Shown here: piece after piece, positions 1 through 10,700 of the stretch
Numbering within the stretch: the first letter of the stretch is position 1
How the letters are laid out: each line of letters starts with the position of its first letter
Translations under genes and position numbers: made by a program
Assembly: GCF_003268815.1 (NCBI RefSeq)
Contig: NZ_QLSV01000006.1
Span: forward strand, 145,751 to 209,750
DNA: 64,000 nucleotides
Origin: Flavobacterium lacus
Lineage (GTDB): Bacteria > Bacteroidota > Bacteroidia > Flavobacteriales > Flavobacteriaceae
Direction of reading: 5' to 3'
The notes under the pieces: model-generated
What the model was told of the DNA's origin: nothing
The model's input: the letters and a program-made list of their open reading frames with translations, nothing else
The model's database searches: none

Positions 1-3
1 CTT

Positions 4-74
4 TGGTCCATGGTGTAATGGTAACACAACTGTTTTTGGTGCAGTCTTTCAAGGTTCGAGTCCTTGTGGACCAA
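4..74 (+). tRNA. tRNA-Gln (anticodon TTG)
   Basis: The sequence folds into a full cloverleaf. The 7-bp acceptor stem pairs positions 4-10 with 67-73. The D stem is GTGT/ACAC, the anticodon stem is ACTGT/GCAGT with loop TTTTGGT, and the T arm is CAAGG-TTCGAGT-CCTTG. The anticodon is TTG at 36-38, which reads CAA (Gln). The discriminator base would be A74. The 3' CCA is not encoded and must be added after transcription. A terminator follows directly, so this is the end of its transcription unit. Confidence 0.95.
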
Positions 75-80
75 CAGACA

Positions 81-106
81 AACCCACTTTAACGAGTGGG
101 TTTTTT
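81..106 (+). terminator. Rho-independent terminator after tRNA-Gln
   Basis: The stem AACCCACT / AGTGGGTT closes a short loop (TTAACG) and runs into a T tract. It ends the tRNA transcript. Confidence 0.9.
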
Positions 107-119
107 GTTTTTTATAACA

Positions 120-152
120 AAAAAAATCCCGCAAGTAAAACTAAACGGGATT
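120..152 (-). terminator. Terminator of the universal stress gene
   Basis: AATCCCG (125-131) pairs with CGGGATT (146-152). On the minus strand the hairpin is followed by a T tract, seen as the A run at 119-126 on the plus strand. It lies just downstream of the minus-strand gene that ends at 175. Confidence 0.8.
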
Positions 153-174
153 AGGTACTGATATTTTTTAAAGC

Positions 175-999
175 TTATATTTTGAAAGTTAAAACCGGTT
201 TAACGGCGTGATTCACCAAGTCTTCACTGATACTGCCGTTAAAAAAGTGTGAAAGACCTTTGCGTCCGTGTGTACACATACCTATTAAATCTGCATTTAT
301 GCTGTTAGAAAAATTTAAAATTCCTTTTTCAACATTGGCATCGTTAAAGATGTGTGTTGAATAGCTGTTTACTTGAAATTGAGCCACAAACTTATCCATA
401 ATATCCTGAGCTACAAGGGTTGATTTAAAGCTATTGGGCGTGTTAATCATTACTAAATTTAGTTCTGCACCAAATTTATTGGCTGTTTCAACCACTTTTG
501 CGAAAGGTTTTTTCACTTCATCCGTAAAATCTGAAGCAAAAACAAATTTCTTAATATTAAAATCAGGGATTTCTTTTTTGATGATTAATACAGGAACGTC
601 TGAGTGACGAACAACTTTTTCTGCATTTGAACCAATAAACATATCTTTAAATCCACTAGCACCATGCGAACCCATTACGATTAAATCAATATCGTTCTTT
701 TTGCTTAAATTAATGATTCCGTCAAAAGCCAATTCAAATTGAATGATTTCAGAAACTTTTAAGCCATCTAAGTAAGGGGCGTCCATTAAACTTTCTAATT
801 TGTTAATCGCAGCATTTTTAAAAAACATTATTTCTGGAATTGCATGTCCACTACTTACAGCATCACCGGATTGAGTAGGTAATTCTAGCATGTGCAACAA
901 AATGATTTCACCATTGTGCTGTTTGGCAATTTGAGCTGCAACTTTAAGAGCGTATTCTGCGTGTTGAGAAAAATCGGTTGGAATTAAAATTTTTTTCAT
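175..999 (-). CDS. Tandem-domain universal stress protein (UspA family)
   Basis: This 274-residue cytosolic protein has two Usp domains, roughly residues 1-145 and 150-274. Each begins with the typical beta strand and ends in a PVL(I/T) strand. The first domain carries the complete ATP-binding pattern G-x2-G-x9-G-S (GSHGASGFKDMFIGS). In the second the first glycine is replaced by cysteine (CTHGRKG...NGS), so nucleotide binding there may be altered. Proteins of this class bind ATP or AMP and support survival under stress; the exact role is not known. The gene stands alone between a terminator and the divergent rimP operon. A near-match to the flavobacterial -7 element (AATATTTG, one mismatch) lies upstream on the minus strand near 1055. 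Confidence 0.9.
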   Translation of the reverse strand: MKKILIPTDFSQHAEYALKVAAQIAKQHNGEIILLHMLELPTQSGDAVSSGHAIPEIMFFKNAAINKLESLMDAPYLDGLKVSEIIQFELAFDGIINLSKKNDIDLIVMGSHGASGFKDMFIGSNAEKVVRHSDVPVLIIKKEIPDFNIKKFVFASDFTDEVKKPFAKVVETANKFGAELNLVMINTPNSFKSTLVAQDIMDKFVAQFQVNSYSTHIFNDANVEKGILNFSNSINADLIGMCTHGRKGLSHFFNGSISEDLVNHAVKPVLTFKI

Positions 1000-1104
1000 A
1001 AAAAGTCGTGTAAAATAAATTGGTTTTTTTAGGTTGTTTCAAAAAATAAAGGTACAAATATTTTTATCATTTTGCAATGAATTTTCAATTATAAAAAAAA
1101 TCAC

Positions 1105-1112
1105 TATATTTG
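1105..1112 (+). promoter_or_regulatory. -7 promoter element for rimP-nusA-infB
   Basis: TATATTTG matches the Bacteroidota -7 consensus TAnnTTTG, and GCACC follows as in many such promoters. No TTG lies at the right distance upstream. Transcription should begin near 1118, so the leader contains the hairpin at 1142-1162. Confidence 0.65.
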
Positions 1113-1141
1113 CACCGTTATTTGATTAAAAAGTGAATAAT

Positions 1142-1167
1142 GAGGCACGCATTGCGTGCCTCTTTTT
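1142..1167 (+). terminator. Leader hairpin with T tract upstream of rimP (possible attenuator)
   Basis: A perfect 9-bp stem GAGGCACGC / GCGTGCCTC with loop ATT is followed by TTTTT. By form it is an intrinsic terminator. It sits between the promoter element at 1105 and the rimP start at 1176, so any transcript of the operon must read through it. The nusA gene of this operon makes a termination factor, and autoregulation of nusA operons is known in E. coli, so an attenuator is a reasonable inference. Confidence 0.65.
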
Positions 1168-1175
1168 ATAAAAAT

Positions 1176-1640
1176 ATGATATTTAAAGATAAAGTTGTTG
1201 CCTTGTTAAATCAGGGCTTGAGTGAGAAACCGTCTGTCTTTTTGATTGATTTGACCATAACAGAAGCTATGAAAATTATAGTTACATTAGATGGTGATCA
1301 AGGAGTTACGCTTCAAGATTGTATTGATTTGAACAGAGTAATTGAGAACAATTTAGATCGTGAAGAGCAGGATTTTTCGATAGAAGTGGCTTCGGCCGGA
1401 GTTTCTACGCCGCTAAAATTAGTAAGACAATATAAAAAAAATATTGGAAGAACATTAAAAGTTAAAACCGCAACAGATGTAATGGAAGCTGTTTTAGCCG
1501 ATGCAAACGAAGAATTTATTACCTTGACTTGGACAGCGAGAGAGCCCAAAAAAATAGGCAAAGGAAAAGAAACGGTAGATAAAAAGATTGAGCTACCTTA
1601 TTCGGAAATTAAAGAAGCAATTGTGACCATAACATTTTAA
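1176..1640 (+). CDS. rimP: Ribosome maturation factor RimP
   Basis: RimP helps 30S subunit assembly in the cytoplasm. The 154-residue product has the usual two-part layout: an N-terminal alpha/beta domain with the signature [11 protein letters not shown] near residue 80, and a C-terminal SH3-like barrel. I chose the ATG at 1176 because it gives the expected start ([12 protein letters not shown]). An upstream in-frame ATG at 1140 would force translation through the leader hairpin. The gene is first in an operon with nusA (20-nt gap) and infB, the classical order in bacteria. Confidence 0.92.
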   Translation: MIFKDKVVALLNQGLSEKPSVFLIDLTITEAMKIIVTLDGDQGVTLQDCIDLNRVIENNLDREEQDFSIEVASAGVSTPLKLVRQYKKNIGRTLKVKTATDVMEAVLADANEEFITLTWTAREPKKIGKGKETVDKKIELPYSEIKEAIVTITF

Positions 1641-1660
1641 AATTATTAAGCAGATTTAGC

Positions 1661-2905
1661 ATGGAAAATATAGCATTAATTGAATCATTTTCAGAGTTTA
1701 AAGACGATAAATTAATCGATCGTGTAACCCTCATGGCCATTTTAGAAGATGTTTTTAGAAATGCCTTGAAAAAGAAATATGGTTCAGATGAAAATTTCGA
1801 TATCATTATCAATCCGGATAAAGGCGATATGGAAATTTGGAGAAATCGTGTGGTGGTAGCCGATGGAGAAGTAGAAGATGAAAATTCTGAGATTTCGTTA
1901 TCTGAAGCCAGAAAAATTGAGCCAGATTTTGAAGTAGGTGAAGATGTTTCTGAAGAGGTTAAATTAATTGATTTGGGAAGAAGAGCCATCTTAGCCCTTC
2001 GTCAAAACTTGATTTCTAAAATACATGAACACGATAGTACAAACCTTTATAAGCAATTTAAAGATTTAATTGGCGAAATTTATACCGCAGAAGTGCACCA
2101 TGTTCGTCCAAGAGTCGTAATTTTGATTGACGACGACGGCAATGAAATCGTTTTGCCAAAGGAAAAACAAATTCCGTCTGATTTTTTCCGTAAAGGAGAC
2201 AATGTGCGAGGAATTATTGAAAACGTAGAATTAAAAGGAAATAAACCTCAAATTATTATGTCAAGAACTTCCGAAAAGTTTTTGGAAAAATTATTTGAAC
2301 AAGAAATTCCTGAAATTTTTGACGGATTAATCATGATTAAAAAAGTGGTTAGAATTCCGGGAGAAAAAGCAAAAGTTGCCGTCGATTCGTATGACGACAG
2401 AATTGATCCGGTTGGAGCTTGTGTCGGAATGAAAGGGTCTAGAATTCATGGAATCGTTCGCGAATTAGGAAATGAAAATATTGACGTTATTAATTATACC
2501 AGTAATAATCAATTGTTTATAACAAGAGCATTAAGTCCTGCCAAAGTATCTTCCATCAAAATTGACGAAGAGAAAAAAAGAGCAGAGGTATTTTTAAAAT
2601 TGGAAGAAGTTTCAAAAGCAATTGGACGTGGCGGACATAACATCAAATTAGCAGGATTGCTAACAGGTTATGAATTGGATGTTATCCGGGAAGGAAATGT
2701 TGCAGAAGAGGAAGATGATGTTGAATTAACAGAGTTCTCTGATGAAATCGAAGCATGGGTGATAGAAGAGTTTGCAAAAATTGGATTGGACACTGCTAGA
2801 AGCGTATTGAAACATTCTGTAGAAGATTTAGTGAGAAGAACAGATTTAGAAGAAGAAACTGTTCAGGATGTAATGAATATTTTAAAATCTGAATTTGAAG
2901 GATAA
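1661..2905 (+). CDS. nusA: Transcription termination/antitermination factor NusA
   Basis: NusA binds RNA polymerase and controls pausing, termination and antitermination. The 414-residue product shows the N-terminal polymerase-binding domain (about 1-125), an S1 RNA-binding domain (about 130-200), and two KH domains (about 200-345). The KH part includes VGACVGMKGSRI and the GRGGHNIK loop. A short C-terminal segment follows (about 350-414) rather than the two acidic repeats of E. coli NusA, so the protein is of the shorter type common outside gamma-proteobacteria. It lies between rimP and infB in one operon; the gap to infB is 36 nt. Confidence 0.97.
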   Translation: MENIALIESFSEFKDDKLIDRVTLMAILEDVFRNALKKKYGSDENFDIIINPDKGDMEIWRNRVVVADGEVEDENSEISLSEARKIEPDFEVGEDVSEEVKLIDLGRRAILALRQNLISKIHEHDSTNLYKQFKDLIGEIYTAEVHHVRPRVVILIDDDGNEIVLPKEKQIPSDFFRKGDNVRGIIENVELKGNKPQIIMSRTSEKFLEKLFEQEIPEIFDGLIMIKKVVRIPGEKAKVAVDSYDDRIDPVGACVGMKGSRIHGIVRELGNENIDVINYTSNNQLFITRALSPAKVSSIKIDEEKKRAEVFLKLEEVSKAIGRGGHNIKLAGLLTGYELDVIREGNVAEEEDDVELTEFSDEIEAWVIEEFAKIGLDTARSVLKHSVEDLVRRTDLEEETVQDVMNILKSEFEG

Positions 2906-2941
2906 ACTTCAAATAAAAAAGAACACACACAAAAAAAATAT

Positions 2942-5761
2942 ATGTCTGAAGAAAAGAATATAAGAATTAATAAAGTTTTAAGGGAATTAAATATTTCTTT
3001 GGAGAGGGCTGTCGATTATTTAAAAGACAAAGGTGTTTCTATTGAAGCAAGTCCGAACACGAAAATCTCCGAAAGTGAATATTCTATTCTTTGCAGTGAA
3101 TTTGCCGGCGATAAGGGGAATAAAGAGGCTTCGAAGGAAGTGAGTGAAGAAAAACGTAAAGAAAAAGAAGCTCTCCGTATAGAAAGAGAAAAGGAATTGG
3201 AATTGCAGAAAAAGCATGAAGAGGAACTTTTAAAACAACAACAAGAGGTTATTAAAGCCAAAGCAATTGTAGCTGGACCAAAACAAGTTGGAAAAATTGA
3301 CTTACAGCCCAAAAAACAACCAGCTCCAGAGGTTGAAAAAGTAGCTAAAACAGAGCCAGTTCAAGAAGTAGTTAAAAAAGAGGAGCCTGTTCAAGAAAAA
3401 CCAGTTATTCAAGAGGAGAATCCGAAAGCTTCTCCGGAAAAAGTTGAGCCAAAACCGGTAGTTAAAAAAATAGAAGAGCCTAAGAAACCGGCTATAACAC
3501 CAACTGCGTCAAGCCCAACAGCTCCAGCAGCAGCCGCTCCGGCGGATGAAAAGTTTGAGACTCAATATCAAAAATTATCAGGAACAACTAATACTGGGCA
3601 AAAAATTGACTTGTCTCAATTTGATAAACCAAAAAAGAAAAAAGAAGAACCAAAAATCCAACCTAGATCTGCAACACAAGCAGCTGGTTCTAATGATCCA
3701 AATAAAAACAAAAGAAAAAGAATTCAGCCAAAACCAGGAACTCCCGGAGGGCAGAATTCCGGAAATACACAAGGAGGTCCGCCTCGTCCGGGTCAAGCAA
3801 TTAGACCAGGCTTTAACAAAGGTGCTCGCCCGGCAATTGTTGCCAAAGTTGAGCCTACCGAGGAAGAAGTACAAAAACAAATTCGTGAAACCTTAGAAAA
3901 ACTTCAAGGTAAAGGAAATAAAAGTAAAGCGGCAAAATACCGTAGAGATAAAAGAGATTCGCACCGTCAACGTTCAGATGAAGAATTAAAAGCAATCGAA
4001 GAAGGAAGCAAAACCATCAAAGTAACCGAGTTTGTTACTGTAGGTGAAATTGCAACCATGATGGATGTGCCAATTACAAAAGTAATCGGAACCTGTATGT
4101 CATTGGGAATCATGGTAACCATGAATCAACGTTTGGATGCCGAAACATTATCGATTGTAGCAGATGAATTTGGGTATGAAGTAGAATTCATTACCTCAGA
4201 CATTGAAGATGCAATCGAAGTGGTTGAAGATAAAGAAGAAGATTTGGTGCACAGAGCTCCAATTGTTACCGTAATGGGTCACGTTGACCACGGTAAAACA
4301 TCCTTACTGGATTATATTCGTAAAGCAAATGTAATTGCCGGTGAGTCCGGAGGTATTACTCAGCACATCGGAGCCTACGGAGTAACATTAGAAAACGGTC
4401 AAAAAATCGCGTTCCTTGATACGCCAGGTCACGAAGCGTTTACTGCGATGCGTGCACGTGGTGCTCAATTAACCGATATTGCGATTATCGTTATTGCTGC
4501 GGATGATGACATCATGCCGCAAACCAAAGAAGCAATCAGCCATGCGCAAGCCGCTGGTGTACCAATGATCTTTGCAATCAATAAGGTAGATAAACCAAAT
4601 GCTAACCCTGAAAAAATTAAAGAAAGATTAGCCGGAATGAATTTGTTGGTGGAAGATTGGGGCGGAAAAATTCAATCACACGATATTTCAGCAAAAATGG
4701 GAATTGGCGTGAAAGAATTACTTGAAAAAGTTTTATTAGAAGCAGAACTTTTAGACCTAAAAGCCAATCCAAATAAACCAGCTGTTGGTACTGTTGTTGA
4801 AGCATTTTTAGACAAAGGAAAAGGATACATTTCAACGGTTTTGGTGCAAGCCGGGACGGTTAAAATTGGAGATTATGTACTAGCTGGTAAAAATCATGGT
4901 AAAGTGAAAGCAATGCATGATGAGCGTGGCAATATCATTAAAGAAGCAGGACCTTCTACGCCTGTTTCAATCTTAGGATTAGATGGAGCACCAACTGCTG
5001 GTGATAAATTTAATGTGTTCGCAGATGAACGAGAGGCAAAACAAATTGCTGCAAAACGTTCGCAATTGATGCGTGAGCAATCGGTTAGAACGCAAAAACA
5101 TATTACGTTGGCCGAGATTGGAAGGCGTATTGCATTAGGTCAGTTTAAAGAGTTAAATATTATTTTGAAAGGTGACGTGGATGGTTCTGTTGAAGCATTA
5201 TCCGACTCGTTCTCTAAATTATCAACTGAAGAAATTCAAATCAAAATTATTCACAAAGGTGTTGGTGCGATTACCGAATCAGATGTATTGTTAGCTTCGG
5301 CTTCCGATGCAATCATTATCGGATTTAATGTTCGTCCTGCCGGAAATGCTAAACAATTGGCAGACAAAGAAGAAATTGATATCAAAACCTATTCCATTAT
5401 CTACGATGCAATCGATGATTTGAAAGATGCGATGGAAGGAATGTTGTCTCCAGAATTAAAAGAAGAAATTTCTGGAACAGCCGAAATCCGAGAAACATTC
5501 AAAATTTCAAAAATTGGAACAATCGCAGGTTGTATGGTTATTGATGGAAAAATCATCAGAAGCTCTAAAATCAGATTAATCAGAGAAGGTGTTGTAATTT
5601 ACACTGGCGAATTAGTTGCTCTAAAACGTTTCAAAGACGACGTAAAAGAAGTTTCTAAAGGATATGATTGTGGTATGCAAATTAAAGGCTACAACGACAT
5701 TGAAGTAAACGATTTAATCGAATCCTTCAGCCAAGTTGAAGTTAAGAAAAAGCTGAAATAA
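2942..5761 (+). CDS. infB: Translation initiation factor IF-2
   Basis: IF-2 is the GTPase that brings initiator tRNA to the 30S subunit and promotes subunit joining. The product has 939 residues. An IF2_N helix lies at the start, then a long low-complexity linker rich in Lys, Glu, Pro and Gln (about 60-340), a second IF2_N-like segment, and the G domain. GTP-binding motifs are plain: G1 GHVDHGKT at 446-453, G3 DTPGH at 493-497 and G4 NKVD at 547-550. The C-terminal domains bind initiator tRNA. It is the last gene of the rimP-nusA-infB operon and is followed by a terminator. Confidence 0.98.
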   Translation: MSEEKNIRINKVLRELNISLERAVDYLKDKGVSIEASPNTKISESEYSILCSEFAGDKGNKEASKEVSEEKRKEKEALRIEREKELELQKKHEEELLKQQQEVIKAKAIVAGPKQVGKIDLQPKKQPAPEVEKVAKTEPVQEVVKKEEPVQEKPVIQEENPKASPEKVEPKPVVKKIEEPKKPAITPTASSPTAPAAAAPADEKFETQYQKLSGTTNTGQKIDLSQFDKPKKKKEEPKIQPRSATQAAGSNDPNKNKRKRIQPKPGTPGGQNSGNTQGGPPRPGQAIRPGFNKGARPAIVAKVEPTEEEVQKQIRETLEKLQGKGNKSKAAKYRRDKRDSHRQRSDEELKAIEEGSKTIKVTEFVTVGEIATMMDVPITKVIGTCMSLGIMVTMNQRLDAETLSIVADEFGYEVEFITSDIEDAIEVVEDKEEDLVHRAPIVTVMGHVDHGKTSLLDYIRKANVIAGESGGITQHIGAYGVTLENGQKIAFLDTPGHEAFTAMRARGAQLTDIAIIVIAADDDIMPQTKEAISHAQAAGVPMIFAINKVDKPNANPEKIKERLAGMNLLVEDWGGKIQSHDISAKMGIGVKELLEKVLLEAELLDLKANPNKPAVGTVVEAFLDKGKGYISTVLVQAGTVKIGDYVLAGKNHGKVKAMHDERGNIIKEAGPSTPVSILGLDGAPTAGDKFNVFADEREAKQIAAKRSQLMREQSVRTQKHITLAEIGRRIALGQFKELNIILKGDVDGSVEALSDSFSKLSTEEIQIKIIHKGVGAITESDVLLASASDAIIIGFNVRPAGNAKQLADKEEIDIKTYSIIYDAIDDLKDAMEGMLSPELKEEISGTAEIRETFKISKIGTIAGCMVIDGKIIRSSKIRLIREGVVIYTGELVALKRFKDDVKEVSKGYDCGMQIKGYNDIEVNDLIESFSQVEVKKKLK

Positions 5762-5764
5762 TAA

Positions 5765-5796
5765 GTAAAAAAAATCCCGAGCAATCGGGATTTTTT
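5765..5796. terminator. Bidirectional terminator between infB and the SPOR gene
   Basis: AATCCCGA / TCGGGATT with loop GCAA is flanked by an A run on the left and a T run on the right. It can therefore stop transcription from both convergent genes. Confidence 0.92.
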
Positions 5797-5814
5797 GTTT
5801 TTATAGAGGATCTA

Positions 5815-6204
5815 TTATTTATTTGGTTTAATCAAAAAAGCATTCGGATATTTTGCCTTCAATTCCTTCAAATTTCTTTCTGCCTCAATTCGGGTTTTAT
5901 AATTTCCAACCCAAACTTTGTAGACTGGCGTGTGAAATACAATGGTTGCATCAAAATCTTTGTTCTCTCTTTTAAAAGAAATGAGTTCCTTTCGTGAGTT
6001 TTCATTATTTCCGGTAAAAATTTGAATTTTCCAGCGGTCATTCACCGTCAACGAAGCGTTCACCTTTCTTTTTTCATTTAATAGTTGCTCGAATTTCGCA
6101 TCTTGTTCAACAGTGGTTGTTTGTGCGAAAACTTCATTATTTGTAAATAATAAAACAAGTAAAACAAGGGAGTGAAACAGTCTTTTTCTTTCTTTTGATA
6201 ACAT
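5815..6204 (-). CDS. Secreted SPOR-domain protein
   Basis: The 129-residue product starts with a signal peptide (a basic start, then a hydrophobic stretch ending in VFAQ near residue 28). A short charged segment follows and then a SPOR domain over roughly residues 55-129, with the pattern KIQIFTG ... VYKVWVGNYKTRIEAE and a closing Lys-Ala-Lys-Tyr-Pro segment. SPOR domains bind denuded septal peptidoglycan, so the protein is probably periplasmic and works at the cell wall. It is a single-gene unit with a strong promoter upstream and a shared terminator downstream. No enzymatic domain is present. Confidence 0.85.
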   Translation of the reverse strand: MLSKERKRLFHSLVLLVLLFTNNEVFAQTTTVEQDAKFEQLLNEKRKVNASLTVNDRWKIQIFTGNNENSRKELISFKRENKDFDATIVFHTPVYKVWVGNYKTRIEAERNLKELKAKYPNAFLIKPNK

Positions 6205-6222
6205 AATGAATTGATTTTAATG

Positions 6223-6250
6223 CAAATGTAATGGTTATGAAATAAAACAA
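6223..6250 (-). promoter_or_regulatory. Promoter for the SPOR-domain gene
   Basis: Read on the minus strand, TTG (6250-6248), 17 nt, then TACATTTG (6230-6223) fits the flavobacterial consensus TTG-N17-23-TAnnTTTG. It lies just upstream of the start codon at 6204. Confidence 0.8.
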
Positions 6251-6307
6251 AACAATAAATATTATTTAGAATAAATATAAATTACGTTCTTAACCTAATT
6301 TAAGGTT

Positions 6308-6336
6308 TTGAGAATAGTTCTTAAGTCGTATTTTTG
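6308..6336 (+). promoter_or_regulatory. Promoter of the act-cox respiratory operon
   Basis: TTG (6308-6310), 18 nt, then TATTTTTG (6329-6336) is a full match to TTG-N17-23-TAnnTTTG. Transcription should start near 6343, giving a leader of about 80 nt before actA. Confidence 0.82.
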
Positions 6337-6422
6337 TGCAAGTTTTAATATAAACCATGTTTTATTAGACTCATCAGAAAAAATCGTACCAAAATTTTAT
6401 TTGACAAATTATATTCTAATAT

Positions 6423-7754
6423 ATGAAAAAGGTGGGTAACCCTAATTCGATTTCAAGAATTCTACTGTTTAGTTTAGCTTTCATGCTAACTTTTTCTATT
6501 CAAATTTTTGCTCAAGATGCTGCTACTATGGTTCCGGCTGCTGATGCCCCAGTTGCAAGTGCTCCTGTAGGAGATGCTGCGGCAGGAAAAGCAATATTTA
6601 ATGCTCAGTGTGCTGCGTGTCATAAATTGGACGCAAAAATGACTGGTCCTGCATTAAGAGGAGTTGGAGCAAAGTATGAAAAAGAATGGTTATACAAATG
6701 GATTCGCAACAGTGCCGAATTAATCAAGTCCGGAGACGAAAGAGCAAACAAAATTTTCAACGAGTACAATCAGTCTCCAATGAATGCGTTTCCTCAATTA
6801 TCCGATGCAGATTTGGATAACATTATCGCTTATACGATGGAACCCAAGGCTGCGCCTGTAGCAACTACTGAGGTTGCCGCTGTTCCCGGTGGAAAAGTGG
6901 AAGGTGGTGGAATTTCTAATGAAGTTATCCTAGGAGCTCTTGCATTAGTTTTAGCGATGTTGGTTGTTATGCTACTTTTGGTGAATAGTGTATTAACTAA
7001 AATAGCAAAAGCCAACGGTATCGAAGCGGCTCAAAAAGAAAAAACGTTACCAATTTGGAAAGCCTTTGCCAAAAATCAATTTTTAGTTTTAGTAACCGTT
7101 ATTTTTCTTTTATTATCCAGTGCTTACTTTGCCTACGGATGGTTTATGCAAATTGGTGTTGACCAAGGTTACGAGCCAATTCAACCAATTCACTATTCGC
7201 ACAGAATTCATGCTGGAGATAATGGAATTGATTGTAAATATTGTCATTCCTCCGCAAGAGACAGCAAGCACTCAGGAATACCGTCTCTGAATGTATGTAT
7301 GAACTGTCACAAAAGTATTGCCGAAGTAGCTGAAACTACATTAGCGGAAGGAAAAGAATTTGGTGTAGATTACAATCAAGAAATTCAAAAGTTATACGAT
7401 GCTGTGGGCTGGGATGTAGCTGAACAGAAGTATACAGGAAAAACACAACCGGTAAAATGGATAAGAATTCACAACCTTCCTGATTTCGCCTATTTTAATC
7501 ATGCCCAACACGTAACTGTTGCTGGAATTGAATGTCAAACCTGTCATGGTCCGGTGGAAGAAATGGAAATAATGTATCAACATTCGCCATTAACAATGGG
7601 TTGGTGTATCAATTGCCACAGAGAAACGGATGTGAAATTAAAAGACAATGATTACTACAAAAAAATTCACGAAGAACTTTCTAAAAAATATGGTGTAGAC
7701 AAATTAACTGCTGCACAAATGGGAGGTTTAGAATGTGGAAAATGTCACTATTAA
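6423..7754 (+). CDS. actA: Alternative complex III subunit A, multiheme cytochrome c
   Basis: This subunit carries electrons in the quinol:cytochrome c/oxidase oxidoreductase known as alternative complex III. The 443-residue product has a signal peptide (to about residue 31), an N-terminal monoheme cytochrome c domain (CAACH at 63-67), two hydrophobic membrane segments near 168-190 and 218-240, then a pentaheme domain with CKYCH, CMNCH, CQTCH, CINCH and CGKCH. That makes six CxxCH motifs in all, the last almost at the C-terminus. The gene opens the act-cox operon; actB follows after 32 nt. Confidence 0.93.
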   Translation: MKKVGNPNSISRILLFSLAFMLTFSIQIFAQDAATMVPAADAPVASAPVGDAAAGKAIFNAQCAACHKLDAKMTGPALRGVGAKYEKEWLYKWIRNSAELIKSGDERANKIFNEYNQSPMNAFPQLSDADLDNIIAYTMEPKAAPVATTEVAAVPGGKVEGGGISNEVILGALALVLAMLVVMLLLVNSVLTKIAKANGIEAAQKEKTLPIWKAFAKNQFLVLVTVIFLLLSSAYFAYGWFMQIGVDQGYEPIQPIHYSHRIHAGDNGIDCKYCHSSARDSKHSGIPSLNVCMNCHKSIAEVAETTLAEGKEFGVDYNQEIQKLYDAVGWDVAEQKYTGKTQPVKWIRIHNLPDFAYFNHAQHVTVAGIECQTCHGPVEEMEIMYQHSPLTMGWCINCHRETDVKLKDNDYYKKIHEELSKKYGVDKLTAAQMGGLECGKCHY

Positions 7755-7786
7755 TTAATTTATTAAGAAGCTAATATATATACAGT

Positions 7787-10700
7787 ATGTCATCAAACAA
7801 AAAATACTGGAAAAGTGTTGAAGAGCTAAGCGATAACAGTTCTGTTGTTGAGACGTTAAGAAACAATGAGTTCGTGGAACCAATTCCTACGGATGAGTTT
7901 TTGGGAGATAAAGATAGTTTGTCTAATTCTTCTACTTCTAGACGCGATTTCTTAAAATACGTTGGTTTTAGCACCGCTGCCGCTTCATTAGCTGCCTGTG
8001 AAGGACCAGTTATCAAATCTATTCCTTATGTGGTGCAGCCGGAACAAATTATTCCCGGTATAGCCGATTATTATGCTACAACAATGTTCGACGGATTCGA
8101 TTTTGCTAACATTTTAGTAAAAACTCGCGAAGGCCGTCCCATAAAAATAGAAAACAATACCATCGAAGGGGCTACTTTTAGTGCCAACGCTCGTGTTCAT
8201 GCTTCGGTTTTGTCTATGTATGACAACATGCGTTTAAAGCAACCAAAGCTAAACCAAAAAGACACCTCTTGGTCTGAAGTGGATGCAAAAGTAAAAGCAA
8301 GCTTAGCCGATGCAAAAGCAACAGGTGCTCAGGTAGTTCTTTTAACTGGAACATTAGCAAGTCCTTCTACCGATAAATTAATTGCTGAATTTACAGCAAA
8401 CAATCCAACAGCAACACATGTAATTTATGATACTGTTTCTTCTTCAGAAGCATTAGATGCATTTGAAGCAGTTTATGGAGAGAGAGCTTTAGCAGAATAT
8501 GATTTTGCAAAAGCATCAACCATTGTTTCCGTTGGAGCAGATTTCTTAGGCGATTGGCAAGGTGGCGGTTTTGATAAAGGATATGCTCAAGGTAGAGTTC
8601 CTAAGCAAGGAAAAATGTCAAAACATATTCAGTTAGAAGCAAATATGACCTTATCCGGAGCTGCAGCAGACAAAAGAATGCCAATGTCTGTAGCGGAACA
8701 AAAGTTAGCGTTAGTTAAAATTTTCAGTATCGTTACAGGAACTTCTGTAAATGTTGGAAAATTAGCAAACGAAGCTGAAATTGTTAAAATAGCCGAGCAG
8801 TTAAATCTTTCTGGTTCAAAAGGAGTTTTAGTTTCCGGTATTGATGATAAAAATGCTCAAATGCTCGTATTAGCTATCAATGCTAGATTAAACAGCGAAG
8901 CATTCAATCCAAACCAAACACGTCAGATAAGAAAAGGTTCTAACCAAGCAGTAGCTCAGTTGGTGGCTGATTTGAATGGTGGAAAAGTGCACACACTTAT
9001 TATGAGTGGTGTAAATCCGGTTTATACTTTGGCAGATGGTAAAGCATTCGCTGACGGTTTGAAAAAAACCAAACTTTCAGTAGCTATTTCGTTGAAAGAA
9101 GACGAAACAGCTTCTTTGACAACTATCGCAGCACCTGCGCCTCATTATTTAGAGAGTTGGGGCGATGTTCAAATTATCAAAGGAACGTATGGATTAACTC
9201 AGCCAACCATCCGTCCGTTATTTAATACGCGTCAGTTACAAGATAATTTATTGGTTTGGAATGGAAGTGATAAAACCTATTATGATTTCATAAAGGAATC
9301 ATGGGTTAGCGGAATTTTATCCGGAAAAACTTGGAATCAAGCTATTCATGATGGAATATTTGTATCTACTACAGTTTCTGCTACAGTTGGAGGAAGTGCT
9401 GATTTTGCAGCCGCAGCCTCTGCTTTGGCTCAAGCAAAACCTAGCAAATTTGAATTAAATTTATATACCAAAACCGGAATGGGAGATGGGCAACAGGCCA
9501 ACAACCCATGGTTACAAGAATTTCCCGATCCAATTACAAGAGTATCTTGGGATAACTACTTAACTGTTTCCAAAGCTGATGCAAAAGAGATAGGAATTGA
9601 AAATAAAATTGTTGCCAACGGTGGTCTTAACGGAAGTTACGTAACCGTAACCGTTGGAAATACAAAAGTTGAAAAAGTTCCTGTAATTATTCAGCCGGGT
9701 CAAGCAAAAGGAACAGTTGGTTTAGCGTTTGGTTACGGTAAAAAAGCAGCTCTTAAAGATGCTATGCAAGTGGGTGTGAATGCGTATTCTTTGTACAAAG
9801 GATTTATTGCAACACAAGCAGTATCGATTACTTTAGAGGGTGGAGAACATGAATTTGCTTCTGTTCAAGCTCAAAAAACTTTAATGGGTCGTGGTGATAT
9901 TATTAAAGAAACTACGTTAACCATTTTCAATACAGAAAAAGATGCTAAAAAGTGGAATCCACCACCAATGGTTTCTTTGGATCACAAACCTATTGAAGCT
10001 ACAAAAGTAGATTTATGGGAGAGTTTTGATAGATCAGTTGGTCATCATTTCAACTTGTCAATCGATTTAAATTCATGTACCGGATGTGGTGCTTGTGTAA
10101 TTGCTTGTCATGCAGAAAATAACGTTCCTGTAGTTGGTAAATCTGAAATTAGAAGAAGTAGAGATATGCATTGGTTGCGTATTGACAGATATTATTCTTC
10201 TGAAGAAACATTTGCAGAAGATAACAAGAAAAAAGATGAATTTGATGGGTTATTTGGTGAAAAAGGTTCACTAGGTGGATTTGGAGAAATGGAAGATCCG
10301 TCTGAAAATCCTCAAGTTGCTTTTCAACCGGTAATGTGTCAGCATTGTAATCACGCACCTTGTGAAACAGTTTGTCCTGTTGCAGCAACTTCACATAGTC
10401 GTCAAGGTCAAAACCACATGGCGTATAACAGATGTGTGGGTACCCGTTATTGTGCAAACAACTGTCCGTATAAAGTACGTCGTTTCAACTGGTTCTTATA
10501 CAACAAAAACACTGAATTCGATTTCCACATGAATGATGATTTAGGTCGTATGGTGTTGAATCCCGATGTAAATGTCCGTTCAAGAGGGGTAATGGAAAAA
10601 TGTTCGATGTGTATTCAAATGACGCAAGCAACTATCTTAAAAGCTAAGAAAGAAGGGCGTCCGGTAAACAAAGATGAATTCCAAACCGCTTGTTCAAATG

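Noticed and set aside
1140..1175. Upstream ATG start for rimP
   Set aside because: It lies at the edge of the leader hairpin, and the extra 12 residues do not resemble RimP; the ATG at 1176 gives the family start.
3100..3960. Repetitive low-complexity stretch in infB
   Set aside because: This is the usual charged and proline-rich linker of IF-2, not an inserted element.
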